A stretch of 64,000 nucleotides of DNA from Ashinkailepas kermadecensis (GCA_034440615.1 JAOTOM010004628.1:124001-188000), one strand, 5' to 3'. Shown: positions 11,846 through 23,008, counted from the first letter of the stretch. Notes: generated by a model from the sequence alone, not told the origin. Made by a program: numbers and translations.

Positions 11846-12409
11846 TGCGCCGACCATGTGGTAAGCTCCTGAACACGAAGAGAAAGTACATGCTTCCCAG
11901 CTGGTATTAGCCTGTCGTACAGCCAAGCATCAGGTTGTGCAGATAATTACATTTTGATACGGTTGAAGAGACACGTGTGTCGGGCTTCCGAACTAGTTTT
12001 CCACTTGTCGCAGAAACATTGGGCTCAATTTCCTGACCTAATTAAGACACGCACTCCTTGGAGCGCGTCGTTTGGAATTCGTCGTGAGTCACAGAGACAT
12101 TGGTATCCGTCATCAGTCGGTGGAATTTAGCCAGCTCTCAAGACATGTTGTCAATGTCGTCCAGCAGGATGCTGATGTGCTGCGTGTGCTGTTGTCAAGC
12201 ATGGTGCTGGGCGACCGTCATGACCGCACCGACCAGCTTCCAGACACCAAATTAGTCGGCACCTGGTCGGCATTCCAGAGTTATCGGCCGATCGCCGGCG
12301 CCGGCCACTTGCTGGCATATCGTCTCCGCCTCATGAATACTCGACTAGACTACCAAGCCGACCGACTGCCCGGCTTCCGCGTGTCTTTTCAGGGCCAACG
12401 GTGTCGCTG
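11846..12409. other. Unique sequence
   Basis: No repeat, RNA gene or convincing coding region seen. An open frame at 12072-12524 (+) is partly unique but enters the next array; nothing in it is recognisable. Confidence 0.4.
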
Positions 12410-13290
12410 GAAAGCGGCATCTGTGTCGCCGGGGAACGGCGTCTGTGTCGCCGGGGAGCGGCGTCTGTGTCGCCGGGGAGCGGGGCCTATCCCGCGATGT
12501 ATAGCGGCATCCGTGTTGCCGTAGAGCGGCGTCTGTGTCGCCGGGGAGCGGGGCTTTGTCGCCGGGGAGCGGCATCTGTGTTGCCGTAGAGCGGTGTCTG
12601 TGTCGCTGGGAGCGGGGCCTGTGTCGCCGGGGAGCGGCATCTGTGTTGCCGTAGAATGGCGTCTGTGTCGCCGGGGAGCGGCGTCTGTGTCGCCGGGGAG
12701 CGGCATCTGTGTTGCCGTAGAGCGGCGTCTGTGTCGCCGGGAGCGGGGCCTGTGTCGCCGGGGAGCGGCATCTGTGTTGCCGTAGAGCGGCGTCTGTGTC
12801 GCCAGGGAGCGGGGCCTATGTCGCCGAGGAACGGCATCTGTGTTGCCGTAGAATGGCGTCTGTGTCGCCGGGGAGCGGCGTCTGTGTCGCCGGGGAGCGG
12901 CATCTGTGTTGCCGTAGAGCGGTGTCTGTGTCGCCGGGAGCGGGGCCTGTGTCGCCGGGGAGCGGCATCTGTGTTGCCGTAGAGCGGCGTCTGTGTCGCC
13001 GGGAGCGGGGCCTGTGTCGCCGGGGAGCGGTGTCTGTGTCGCCGGGAGCGGGGCCTGTGTCGCCGGGGAGCGGCGTCTGTGTCGCCGGGAGCGGGGCCTG
13101 TGTCGCCGGGGAGCGGCATCTGTGTTGCCGTAGAGCGGTGTCTGTGTCGCCGGGAGCGGGGCCTGTGTCGCCGGGAGCGGGGCCTGTGTCGCCGGGGAGC
13201 GGTGTCTGTGTCGCCGGGGAGCGGCGTCTATGTCGCCGGGGAGCGGCGTCTGTGTCGCCGGGGAGCGGGGCCTATCCCGCGATGTGTAGC
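12410..13290. repeat. 21/22-bp minisatellite with higher-order structure
   Basis: About 40 units of three monomer types: type A with GGCGTCTGTGTCGCCGGGGA, type B with GGCATCTGTGTTGCCGTAGA, and type C (21 bp) with GGGGCCTGTGTCGCCGGGA. The types follow one another in recurring blocks (commonly A-C-B), so blocks rather than single units seem to have been copied. Confidence 0.95.
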
Positions 13291-13465
13291 GGCACCGTCC
13301 GGCCTGGTCGTCAGCACTATTCAGCCCGGCGACACCGAGGCAGAGGTGCAGAAGCCGCCGGCCGCCGGCCGCCGGCCGCCATCTGTGGCGTGGGGACACC
13401 TCTGATTGGCGTGGCGGGGCCGCCGGCGCCTTCCGGAGCATATCGGCTCTGCGGCCAAGACGTGT
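13291..13465. other. GC-rich spacer
   Basis: Contains a short CCGGCCGCCGGCCGCC run but no array or recognisable gene. Confidence 0.4.
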
Positions 13466-13625
13466 CGCGAGACACTCGACTGTAGAGCCGACAACCTGCG
13501 AGAGACACCCGGCTGAAGAGCAGAGATAACCTGCGAGAGACGCCCGGCTGTAGCGCTGAGACGGGCCACGAGACACCTGGCTGTACCGCCGGGACAACCT
13601 GCGAGAGATATCCGGCTGTAGCGTG
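13466..13625. repeat. Degenerate minisatellite of about 38 bp
   Basis: Four to five diverged units containing ACAACCTGCGAGAGA and CCGGCTGTAG. Confidence 0.75.
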
Positions 13626-14179
13626 AGATGAAGTCTCTGTGCAGATGGATGCAGTATCACATAAGCACTGGTTCGAAGGCGGATAGATAGCGTTTTCTGT
13701 TCGACAGAAAGAACACATGCTGTATGGGGATGCAGGACACTGAATCGTGGAGGAGACCAGCCCAGAGTGTAGCTCGGCGGATTTAGCGAAGATATCGACC
13801 CAGAACTGAACCTTGTGAGATAAAAAAACGTGAGCATAACCAGATGTGGTAGAAACTAGTGAAAATAACTGGCTCTAGCACCTACTGCAGACATGACATA
13901 CGACAAATCCTATTTATTTGGCAGAAGCACAACCGCACCCAGTGAAGTCTCGAGGATGTGCATTGATGGAGTGTAAACAGCCCGAATTAACAGTGGCAGT
14001 AGTCAAGCTGAAACGTCTGGTAGTGGCCTGATTCCGATGGTCGTCTTGACGGTGCGAGACTACGGCGAAAGGGAACAAGTGTAGTTGAGCGAAGCGCCCT
14101 TGAACTCAACTAACTAGCTGAACAGCGTAGCAACCGACTCGAGTATGCTGTCTTGGAATTGCGTGCTCGCGGTCTGCCC
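13626..14179. other. Unique sequence
   Basis: Unique, mixed base composition, with no recognisable gene or RNA. Confidence 0.4.
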
Positions 14180-14575
14180 GACCGGGCACATCAACAGAGG
14201 TGTGAGCGTCTGCCCGTCCAGGCACAGCAACGGAGGTGTGAGCGTCTGCTCGGCCGGGCACAGCAACAGAGGTGTGAGCGTCTGCCCGATCTGGCACAGC
14301 AACAGAGGTGTGAGCGTCTGCCAGATCTGGCACAGCAACAGAGGTGTGAGCGTCTGCCCGTCCGGGCACAGCAACAGAGGTGTGAGCGTCTGCCCGTCCA
14401 GGCACAGCAACGGAGGTGTGAGCGTCTGCTCGGCCGGGCACAGCAACAGAGGTGTGAGCGTCTGCCCGTCCGGGCACAGCAACAGAGGTGTGAGCGTCTG
14501 CCCGGCCGGGCACAGCAAGAGGTGTGAGCGTCTGCCCGGCCGGGCACAGCAACAGAGGTGTGAGCGTCTGCCTAC
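14180..14575. repeat. 36-bp minisatellite with 180-bp higher-order repeat
   Basis: Eleven units of 36 bp with core CAGCAACAGAGGTGTGAGCG. A run of variant units (CGTCCAGGCACAGCAACGG, then CTCGGCCGGG) at about 14214 reappears at about 14394, so five units (180 bp) were duplicated together. The period is a multiple of three, giving in-frame 12-residue repeats on both strands. Confidence 0.95.
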
Positions 14576-14689
14576 GACGGCCTGACGCCGCAGAGGTCGC
14601 CGTCGAGGTCGCGTGTCTGTACGGGCCATGACAGTCACTGAGGTCATTGTCGGAGCCGGCTGTTTAGCATGCAGCCGAGGCAGGGCCAC

Positions 14690-15200
14690 CCGGCGGGGCT
14701 GCTGCGGCGCCTGGTGTAGGTCACGCTCGGCAGACGGCGGCGCCTGGTGTAGGTCACGCTCGGCAGACGGCCGCGGCTGGTGTAGGTCACGCTCGGCAGA
14801 CGGCCGCGGCTGGTGTAGGTCACGCTCGGCAGACGGCCGCGGCTGGTGTAGGTCACGCTCGGCAGACGGCGGCGCCTGGTGTAGGTCACGCTCGGCAGAC
14901 GGCGGCGCCTGGTGTAGGTCACGCTCGGCAGACGGCGGCGCCTGGTGTAGGTCACGCTCGGCAGACGGCGGCGGCTGGTGTAGGTCACGCTCGGCAGACG
15001 GCGGCGCCTGGTGTAGGTCACGCTCGGCAGACGGCGGCGCCTGGTGTAGGTCACGCTCGGCAGACGGCCGCGGCTGGTGTAGGTCACGCTCGGCAGACGG
15101 CCGCGGCTGGTGTAGGTCACGCTCGGCAGACGGCCGCGGCTGGTGTAGGTCACGCTCGGCAGACGGCCGCGGCTGGTGTAGGCCACGCCCGGCAGACGGT
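14690..15200. repeat. 33-bp minisatellite, about 15 copies
   Basis: Units contain TGGTGTAGGTCACGCTCGGC followed by AGACGGC. They come in two forms, GGCGCC and CCGCGGC, each clustered in runs of three to four. The period is a multiple of three. Confidence 0.96.
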
Positions 15201-15624
15201 CCGACAAATCGAGGCGTAGGACAGTTAAGCGACAACAGGTTTTCAGTCAAAGGGTGGTTGATCAATGGAGTGGGCTGCCTGTTATGTTGCGGGCTGCCAC
15301 TCATTGAAAGTAGTTAACCATCAGGTGGACATTTTTTGTAGCGTGGGGAAACTTGTTTTTGAGTTCCAATTAGATACGGATGGGGTGATATTTATACTAG
15401 GTGTAGATGGTGCAAGCTGCTTGAAGCAGCCATGGCTAGAGTGGAACAGTATTGATGGGGCACTCGATCCACTCGTGGTTACGCGGGATCGAGTGAATTA
15501 GGCTAGATCTGTTTTGGTACGTGTGTGGGATATTGGCGTATTGTTTCCTTGAAAATTAGGATGTGGTATTGTTGGGGTCCTGAGTATCTTGTTGTCCAGG
15601 CTTATAGTGTCTTCCCTTTACAGG
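15201..15624. other. Unique sequence, possibly retrotransposon 3' UTR
   Basis: No coding signal. It lies directly upstream of a LINE 3'-end motif on the same strand and may include more of that element's 3' UTR. Confidence 0.35.
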
Positions 15625-15690
15625 CTTAACCCAGATGGGCCCATGTGGCTCTTATTAAATCAGAACACTTTATGACACTTTATAACGATA
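15625..15690 (+). mobile_element. 3'-end fragment of CR1-like element
   Basis: Carries GCTTAACCCAGATGGGCCC, then TGTGGCTC and ACTTTATGACACTTTATAA. This is the same terminal arrangement as the tails near 9178-9240 and 39480-39545. Only the 3' end is present, so it is a severely 5'-truncated copy. Confidence 0.75.
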
Positions 15691-16188
15691 GACGTGTGAA
15701 AATGTATCTTCTTTCTTCCCATAGTACGTATGTTCCTAAAGATCATCTGATATACCATCATCACTTGCTTGGCATGTTTCCCATCATTACATCACTTGCC
15801 ATGTTTCCCTTTCACATCATATTTCGGTGTGGCTTTTCGTGAAGTATGTCGTGGTTTACTTCTTAGGTGAGAAACCTACATGTGTCCGGTTCAAACCCAG
15901 ATGACTGGAGGTTTAACAGGTGTGAGGAGTGCCTGGCGGTGCCTGCAGTGGTAACGTGAGGCTGCTCGAAAGTCTAACTTGGCTCTGTTTCTCATGTGCC
16001 TTCCCATGCCACACAAGGAATGCGCCCCTTCAACACGCAGCAATAAGCAGAAGCTATTGGTTATGTCCGAGACGGAAGAAATTTGTAGTGGCTGTGCCGT
16101 GCTTCAGTCGTTTTGTTTTTCATTCCCACTTGGGAAACTATACAGGCATGTGTGCGAGATACCGAACGAAGTTCCCAGCATACTCTCT
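15691..16188. other. Unique sequence
   Basis: No recognised feature. Open frames are short or lack domains. Confidence 0.4.
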
Positions 16189-16387
16189 ACCCTCCTCCCT
16201 TCGCTATCTACCCTGTCTTCTCTCTCCCCTCCTGGCTCCTGTCTCTTCGTACTTCTCTCCCTGCTCTTCCCTCCTCGCCTTTGTCTCATCCGATTTTTCG
16301 CACTCCATCCCTCTCGTCTCGCTCTCCGTCTGCTTCTCTATCTCCTCTGTCTCCCCTCCCCTCTCCCTTTCTCCTCGCCAGTCTCCG
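16189..16387. repeat. Polypyrimidine tract of about 200 bp
   Basis: Almost continuous C/T on the plus strand (CTCTACCCTCCTCCCTTCGC to CCCTCTCCCTTTCTCC). Such tracts can adopt triplex (H-DNA) form. It is not a clean tandem repeat. Confidence 0.85.
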
Positions 16388-16740
16388 TCTCTGCACAGAA
16401 GATTGCCGCGTGGGCGGCCTTGTGTGGCGGCACACCGTCCAAATAGTGCGTGCTGCGATACGGCGCGTTATCGGCGGAGCGGGTGCCGACTTTGGACCGG
16501 CGCAGTGTCGCTCGCGGCCGCTCGGCGCCTCCATTGTAGGCCAGTTGTGTTCGACGCTCGTCGCGGCCGCGTGCGCTTCGGCTCACGCCAGGCAAGTGGT
16601 GTCGATCGGTTTTTGTCGCCAGGAGCGTGTCGCTCGCCAGCTTGGCTACGCCTGTTTCTGGCTTTCTTTCTCGTTGTTCACCTGTGGCGTGCTGTTGGTC
16701 TGGACGCTACTCGTATTTGCTTGTGGCGGCCTGGGCGCGT
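16388..16740. other. GC-rich unique sequence
   Basis: Spacer before the next array, with no recognised gene. Confidence 0.4.
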
Positions 16741-17218
16741 GTGCTATGGCTGCGGTGGCTCTGGTAGGTGTGCTGTGGCTGCGGTGACCCTGGTAGGTGT
16801 GCTGTGGCTGCGGTGACCCTGGTAGGTGTGCTGTGGCTGCGGTGACCCTGGTAGGTGTGCTGTGGCTGCGGTGGCCCTGGTAGGTGTGCTGTGGCTGCGG
16901 TGACCCTGGTAGGTGTGCTGTGGCTGCGGTGACCCTGGCAGGTGTGCTGTGGCTGCGGTGACCCTGGTAGGTGTGCTGTGGCTGCGGTGACCCTGGTAGG
17001 TGTGCTATGGCTGCGGTGACCCTGGTAGGTGTGCTGTGGCTGCGGTGACCCTGGTAGGTGTGCTGTGGCTGCGGTGACCCTGGTAGGTGTGCTCTGGCTG
17101 CGGTGACCCTGGCAGGTGTGCTGTGGCTGCGGTGACCCTGGCAGGTGTGCTGTGGCTGCGGTGACCCTGGTAGGTGTGCTATGGCTGCGGTGACCCTGGT
17201 AGGTGTGCTGTGGCGTGG
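16741..17218. repeat. 29-bp minisatellite, about 16 copies
   Basis: Units contain TGTGGCTGCGGTGACCCTGG then TAGGTGTGC, with rare GGCCC, GCAGG and CTATGG variants. It is among the more homogeneous arrays in the window, suggesting recent expansion. The minus strand reads through without stops as a Pro/His/Thr-rich repeat. Confidence 0.96.
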
Positions 17219-18060
17219 CTGTGACTGTCACTGATGCTTCCGTTTACTGGTGGAATGTGGTCCGAGAGTGTTTATTAGGTATTTGTTATTATGATATATT
17301 TATTATTATTTGATATTTATTATTATTAGGTATTTGTTATTATTATTAGGTGTTTATTATTATTATTAGGTATTCGGAGATATTCATCACGCACACTTAG
17401 AAACGCAACGTTGCGTATTCTTTATATCATGAATTGAAGCTGCTGTCCACCTGTTCGGTCTCCACTGCCTGGTCACCTGTCCACCTGTCCGGTCTCCACT
17501 GCCTGTCCACCTGTCCACCTGTCCGGCGCCACTGCCTGCTCACCTGTCCACCTGTCCACCTGTCCGGCGCCACTCGTTGACTGTCTGATCACTTGTCCAC
17601 CCAGCGATAAATTATTCATGAAATAGGATGGAATACACCACTTTCTGAACACTCAGACATCCTTATCAGAAAAGCATCGACATCCTTCTTCGTGGTGCGT
17701 GTTTATGAAGTCTTAGTGTCTCCTTTCTAACAGTATCTTGTTCATAGGCATCATGCTCTCAGTAAGGGATGGTGATACATGAACATTTCACAATGCAATT
17801 TCAGGTAAAGGGATTACCTATAATGTGATATGGCATACAATACCAGCTTATAGCATATATATTTTTATCTATCCTGAATATAGCTCTTCCTAAGTTATAA
17901 ATCCCAAAACAAATGATAACTTGCAGCTATAAGTATGCCATTTGCTCAAATATGACTATAAGACATCAAAATCATTTTAAAGGACGTTAATTCCAAGGCA
18001 AATTTTGACATCCTCCTGTGCTTGTTTTGATATCTCACCCCTAATAAAAAACATTATTTT
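17219..18060. other. AT-rich unique sequence with ATT-type slippage
   Basis: An irregular TATTATTATTAGG(T) repeat lies at about 17270-17375, and a degenerate CACCTGTCC(G/A) repeat at 17450-17600. The rest is AT-rich and non-coding in appearance. Confidence 0.5.
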
Positions 18061-18290
18061 AACTCTGTGTCCACCTGTCCGGCCGTCACTGTCTGGTCAC
18101 CTGTCCACCTGTTCGTCACCACTGTCTGGTCACCTGTACACCTGTCCGGCGCCACTACCTGGTCAGCTGTCCGGCCGCCACTGCCTGGTCGGCGGCAGCC
18201 TGAGCGCCGGCGAGCGCCGGCGGGTGGCTGCCGACTGTCGTGTCTACTCTCCGGCGGGTGGCTGCCGACTGTCGTGTCTACTCTCCGGCC
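18061..18290. repeat. Degenerate CACCTGTCCGGC repeat plus a 34-bp duplication
   Basis: Repeats of CACCTGTCCGG(C) and CACTGCCTGGTC at 18065-18190 are followed by two copies of a unit of about 34 bp (CTCCGGCGGGTGGCTGCCGA) at 18210-18285. The first part resembles the repeat at 17450-17600. Confidence 0.7.
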
Positions 18291-18434
18291 TCCAAACACC
18301 ACCGCCGACGCCGTCTCCCGAGTCACGTGACCACACTGGACCGGGCTGACGGGTGGCCGACTCAGATTGGGTCATGTGACCATGGCCGGCGGCGAGATGG
18401 TCGGACGGGGGAGGCGTTCGTATCTACTAAAGTT

Positions 18435-18840
18435 CACAACTTCTAGCGTTCATAATTTGTAAATTGGAAGTTAACTTACAAAAATTGGTAGTGAACCTCC
18501 AAAACAACCCAGCCCGGATAGGAAGCGTTCAAATTTTCTGAAGTTCATAATTTCTAAGTTTGAAGTTAGCCTCCGAATTGGAAAGTAGCCTCCAAATTGG
18601 AAGTTGATTTCCAAAAGTCGAAAGGTTAGGTTAGGCTAGGTTATGCTGGGCTCCTATCCGGTCTATGCTGGAAGTTCACTCCAAATTTGGAAGCTAGCAA
18701 GTTTTGGAAATTAACTTTCAATTTGAAAGCTAACATGTAATTTGGAAACTTCCAATTTATAAATTAACTTTTGAAAAGATGAACGCCTCCTGTCCGGACC
18801 GTTTTGGAAGTTAAGTTCCAATTTAGAAATTATGAGCGTC
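18435..18840. repeat. Degenerate AT-rich repeat (TTGGAAGTTA type)
   Basis: Irregularly repeated AATTTGGAAGTTA and AAGTTCA motifs on both strands, with no fixed period. A GGTTAGGTTAGGCTAGG stretch lies at about 18625. Confidence 0.6.
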
Positions 18841-18954
18841 AGGAGCCGTTAACTTTAGAAAATACCATACGCCGCCGGTCCGACGTGTCGGCGGGCTGGC
18901 GCGGTGGCGGGCGTTGCCGCGCGGGTTCCGGCCAGGCACCACCGCAGAGCTGGT

Positions 18955-19070
18955 GACATTGAGTCTGGCGTGTGTGGCTGAGTGGCCAAACGACGTGACT
19001 CGTCGCCGAGCGGCAACCACGTTGCGGTCGCGAGTTCTGATCCACGCGTGTACGAGACATGGTTGAAAAA
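18955..19070 (+). mobile_element. tRNA-like sequence, possible SINE head
   Basis: GTGTGGCTGAGTGG (A-box-like) is followed about 65 bp later by GCGAGTTCTGATCC (B-box-like). The spacing and sequence match the stretch at about 54545-54615, so the two may be copies of one tRNA-Leu/Ser-derived family. No target-site duplication was found. Confidence 0.4.
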
Positions 19071-19639
19071 AATAGTCTGTGCCTTCATTTTTTACATCCA
19101 GAACATTATCCTCTCCAAAAATTAACCTCATTTCTCTCATTTGGAAGTTTAATGGTGCTGTTTGACGATTAGCTGTCATGTGCTAAGAACCCAAAATTCA
19201 TTGGAATGTGCAAGCTGATAATCGGATGTCACATATTTGAAGACAATGCCCTATTCTTGTTCAAATACGCCAAACTTATCTTCGACATCCAGAGTTGCAA
19301 AGTACAATTCCAACCCTCGTCCGATGTTAATCTGGGTAGGCGAACAGCACCGGGACTCCGCCAATCATTGGTCCGATGATAATATGCTTCATGCAGTTTT
19401 CTTCCCCATATATGATGCAATAGCACAACCTGATTGGCTGCATACACTTCCCAGGGTATTTCTCCAATGTCGGCTTCCCTTGGTGAGCTGCGCTCCATCA
19501 GGGCAGCCAACACAAGGATGCCTTTGGAGGAAAACAAGAATGTACGCAACCTACTGGTTGTGGACATACATTTGTGTGCATTTTCTTCCTTCATTCATGA
19601 GTACATTCATGTTCATTATGCTCATGTACATTCATGCAC
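19071..19639. other. Unique sequence with an unassigned minus-strand ORF
   Basis: An ORF of 121 codons lies on the minus strand at 19229-19594. It has a plausible mixed composition but no domain I recognise. It is next to a decayed retrotransposon on the other strand and may be part of another element. Confidence 0.35.
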
Positions 19640-20980
19640 CGCGTATTATCACTGGTGCCTTCAGAACCTCACCGGCTGCGAGCCTGACGACAGAGGCCAA
19701 TGAACCGCCGCTGGTGCCGAGGCGTGAAGTGTTGGGCCCGCGTATGCTGCGGCAGTTTCCCACGCACCCCACTTACGACGCAGTATGTTCCCGCCGCATT
19801 TTTGCACTTTCCTCCAATGGGCAGAATCAGAGGACATTGCCATTCTGAATGAGGATGCAGAACCTTTTTTAAAATGGCAGAATGAGTGCGCCCAGTGATG
19901 CGAGTACACACACCGATACCACCCTGGAACCTGAATTCACCTCCAGTTGACGTGTCATTGTCAGCCATGCTAAAGGAGACATCCCGTAGGAATTGTGTTG
20001 GTCGAGAACGATTAAGCACCTGGACTCTCACCATGGACACGCAATATTTTTACTGATGGTTCCAAGAGTACCACAGGAACAGGGTGTGCCTTTGTGTGCA
20101 GTACTACTGTGCGTTGGTTTAGTTTGCCTGAGTATGTCTCGGTTTACAGCTCTGAACTCATTGCGATCGTTATTTATGTTTATATTTATATGCACTGTTA
20201 TTTATAAAGGTTTCTCAGGGCTCTATATGTGATTATATCTGGCTCCCTTGACAGCCTTCTGGCTCTGACTGCTTTTTATCCTCCAGGCCCTCTACTACTT
20301 GACATTCTTATACGAATTACTACGTTGGAATGAGATGCAAAAACCGTCCGCTTGTGCTGGATCCGAAGCCACAACGGGGCGCGAGGAAACGAGCGCGCGG
20401 ACTCTGCGGCGAAGTAGGCAACACAGAATCCCCGACCACGCATATGTCCACTTCCTGCTAGGGACCACTTCTCCAGGATTGCAAATTTCATACTGGCTAA
20501 GTGGCAAAAGGCATGGGATAGAGAAGGAAATAATAATCTACGTGCATTAAAGCCACATTTAGGACCTTGGTCGTGGGGACAACTGGTCTAGGGGTAAGAT
20601 GCTCGTCTAGCAATCGAAAGATTGTGGGTTCGAATCTCACCTGTCGCTACTCTTCGCCCGCGACCAATCGGCGTGAGAGATTGGCGACGCTATATGACTC
20701 TCCGGTCGACGTGTCGTAAAACCAATAACCAACCAGGACCTTGGTCGTCATGCGTGTGTAGGTCCAGGCAAGAAGAGGCCACACTGCAGGATGCGCATCG
20801 GGCACACATATGCTACCCATCGCTATTTTATGTGTGGGGAGGAAAGACCGCGGTGCCCCCGCTGTCTGGAAACGCTGATTGTACGCCACCTACTACTCAC
20901 GTGCCAGACTTTGCACCAGAGCGCCGATTATTTTATGAAAGAAACGCGGACCGTTTGACATCTGAAGACATTCTGGGAAA
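19640..20980 (+). pseudogene. Decayed I-like retrotransposon ORF2 (RT end + RNase H), split by a SINE
   Basis: Translated pieces in changing frames follow the order expected of non-LTR elements that carry RNase H. First comes the RT C-terminal block RIITGAFRTSPAASL with EANEPPL (about 19645-19740). RNase H then begins with TDGSKSTTGTGCAFV at about 20052-20095, followed by YSSELIAI (about 20144) and DSL(L/S)AL (about 20250). These give the Asp, Glu and Asp expected at the catalytic positions. A Cys/His-type tail reading as RIGHTYATHRYFMCG and LLLTC lies at 20785-20905. Frameshifts and stops are numerous. A SINE occupies 20575-20734. Upstream endonuclease is not visible. Confidence 0.82.
20561..20748 (+). 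mobile_element. tRNA-Pro-like SINE with 14-bp target-site duplication
   Basis: The SINE body is 20575-20734, flanked by direct repeats AGGACCTTGGTCGT at 20561-20574 and 20735-20748. The head has a Pol III A box (TGGTCTAGGGGTAAG) and B box (GTGGGTTCGAATCTC), closest to tRNA-Pro. The 3' body has ATCGGCGTGAGAGATTGGCG and CGACGTGTCGTAAAA, and the tail is (C)AATAACCAACC. The element interrupts the RNase H region of the I-like pseudogene, so it inserted after that element. Confidence 0.95.
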
Positions 20981-21742
20981 CAACTAAAAACTTGTACATT
21001 CTGGAAACCTGTTCCGCTACTTGTCAACGATTGGATTTCAGACCACGTTCACACCCAGGTAATAGTTCTCACCAACCGTGAAGCACTAGAATAAAGGTTA
21101 TGGGCGGGAATGATCAACTCTGGTCGAAGCACCCTAAAGCCCAAATAGCTAACTAACATGTACATTCATGCTCATTGTTCATTCCTGTGTACATTTTCAT
21201 TCTTTTTTTTCGCATATGTTACCACCAATTGGTGGCAAGAAATGAAAACTGTGGACAGATAGTATGGCAGTAACGCCCAGAGCATTCACAGCCGCAAGGT
21301 GAATCTGTGAAGAGGGCTCCATGAACGACAGCATATTCCTACAGAGGAAACTCGTTTAGAATATGCAGCAGATGCGTGCAGTTATATTAACATCTTCCAT
21401 ACGACCACGCACACACGCAGCCGTTTTGCAGTTCATTCTGGCATGGTGTCACAACTGGCGACCGTATAATATAGCGATATGTCTGATGTCCTGGTGATGT
21501 GACATGCAGATGCTATGCATATAATAACATCTGCAGAACAATTGCATCAGCATAGCGTAGTCAGCCAGTCGGTGCGCACCGCCGCAGAGTCAGTGCGGAC
21601 GCGCCAAAACTGGTACGGAGCCGCCACGCAGCCCCCAATCGGTGTAGCACCGCCGCAGGGACAATGTGGACGCGCCATCGCATACACTGAGAACAGCAGC
21701 TGCCGGACCTACCACCGAGTCTCATCGGCACAGAGCGCGGCT
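20981..21742. other. Unique sequence
   Basis: No recognised gene or repeat. An 8-T run lies near 21205. Confidence 0.4.
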
Positions 21743-22110
21743 CCACACTGGTGCAGTCTGGCTCCACATTGGTGCAGTCTGGCTCCACACTGGTGCAGTC
21801 TGGCTCCACACTGGTGCAGTCTGGCTCCACACTGGTGCAGTCTGGCTCCACACTGGTGCAGTCTGGCTCCACACTGGTGCAGTCTGGCTCCACACTGGTG
21901 CGTCGGCTCCCCACTGTGCGTCTGGCTCCACACTGGTGCAGTCTGGCTCCACACTGGTGCAGTCTGGCTCCACATTGGTGCAGTCTGGCTCCACACTGGT
22001 GCAGTCTGGCTCCACACTGGTGCAGTCTGGCTCCACACTGGTGCAGTCTGGCTCCACACTGGTGCAGTCTGGCTCCACACTGGTGCAGTCTGGCTTCCCG
22101 CTTGTGCAGT
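21743..22110. repeat. 21-bp minisatellite, about 17 copies
   Basis: Units have the core CTGGTGCAGTCTGGCTCCAC. One truncated variant near 21900 (GCGTCGGCTCCCCACTGTG) breaks the array. The period is a multiple of three, so all six frames repeat a 7-residue unit. Confidence 0.96.
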
Positions 22111-22239
22111 TTGCCGGTGTCCAGACCGGTGTTCTTGTGCCTGGTTCAACATTGGTGTTGTGTGCCGCTGTTGAGTCTGGTCCGTGGGCTGGTGTTGAGT
22201 TGCAGCACAATGCTGCTGCATGTTGGCGTGAGATGGTGC

Positions 22240-22745
22240 AGTGTGTCGGTGTGGGGCCAGTGTAGTGTGCCGGTGCAGTGGGCCGGTGTAGTGTGCCGGT
22301 GCGGGGCCGGTGTGGGACCGGTGCAGTGTGCCGGTGTGGGGCCGGTGCAGTGTGCCGGTGTGGGGCCGGTGCAGTGTGCCGGTGTGGGGCCGGTGTAGTG
22401 TGTGCCGGTGTAGTGGGGCCGGTGCAGTGTGCCGGTGTGGGGCCGGTGTAGTATGTGCCGGTGCAGTGTGCCGGTGTGGGGCCGGTGTAGTATGTGCCGG
22501 TGTGGGGCCGGTGTAGTGTGCCGGTGTGGGGCCGGTGTAGTATGTGCCGGTGCAGTGTGCCGGTGTGGGGCCGGTGTAGTGTGCCGGTGTGTGGCCAGTG
22601 TAGTATGTGCCGGTGTAGTATGTGCCGGTGTGTGGCCTGTGTAGTATGTGCCGGTGTGTGGCCGGTGTAGTATGTGCCGGTGTGGAGCCGGTGTAGTATG
22701 TGCCGGTGTGGGGCCGGTGCGGGGCCGGTGCGGGACCAGCGGGTG
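22240..22745. repeat. Minisatellite of about 24-29 bp (GTGCCGGTGTGGGGCCGGTG core)
   Basis: Irregular G-rich array of GTGCCGGTG, TGGGGCCGGTG and TAGTATGT modules in varying combinations. Repeated GGGG/GG runs could support G-quadruplexes. Confidence 0.93.
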
Positions 22746-22912
22746 CAGTGTGCCGGTGGCCGGGTCATGGGTTCGGGCGGCCTGGCGGCCGTTTTTATCG
22801 GTCGACCGCAGCCGGCAGCGGCGGACAATGCCCTCGTGGTGTGTGGTGAGAGCCCGGCTGGTGGCGCTCGGGTGGTAATACGGCGCGTGTGGGCGCATGA
22901 TGTTCGGTAGCA

Positions 22913-23008
22913 GCCTGCAGCGCCTGCACCGCCTGCACCGCCCGCACCGCCTGCACCGCCCGCACCGCCTGCACCGCCCGCACCGCCCGCACCACCCGCG
23001 CCACCCGC
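22913..23008. repeat. 9-bp GCCTGCACC/GCCCGCACC repeat
   Basis: About ten 9-bp units alternate GCCTGCACC and GCCCGCACC. The minus strand reads as a Gly/Ala-rich tripeptide repeat. Confidence 0.92.

Noticed and set aside
12410..13290. CRISPR-like direct repeats
   Set aside because: Units abut without unique spacers and the organism is clearly eukaryotic. The same holds for all other arrays.
18620..18650. Telomeric TTAGG repeat
   Set aside because: Only about two units (GGTTAGGTTAGG) in a degenerate AT-rich context. This is too short to call telomeric DNA or to assign a lineage.
19229..19594. 121-codon minus-strand ORF as a host gene
   Set aside because: No recognised domain, and adjacent to decayed retrotransposon sequence. 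It may belong to another element.
20575..20650. A functional tRNA gene
   Set aside because: The Pol III boxes are tRNA-like, but the sequence is joined to a SINE body and tail, is flanked by a target-site duplication and does not give a good acceptor stem.
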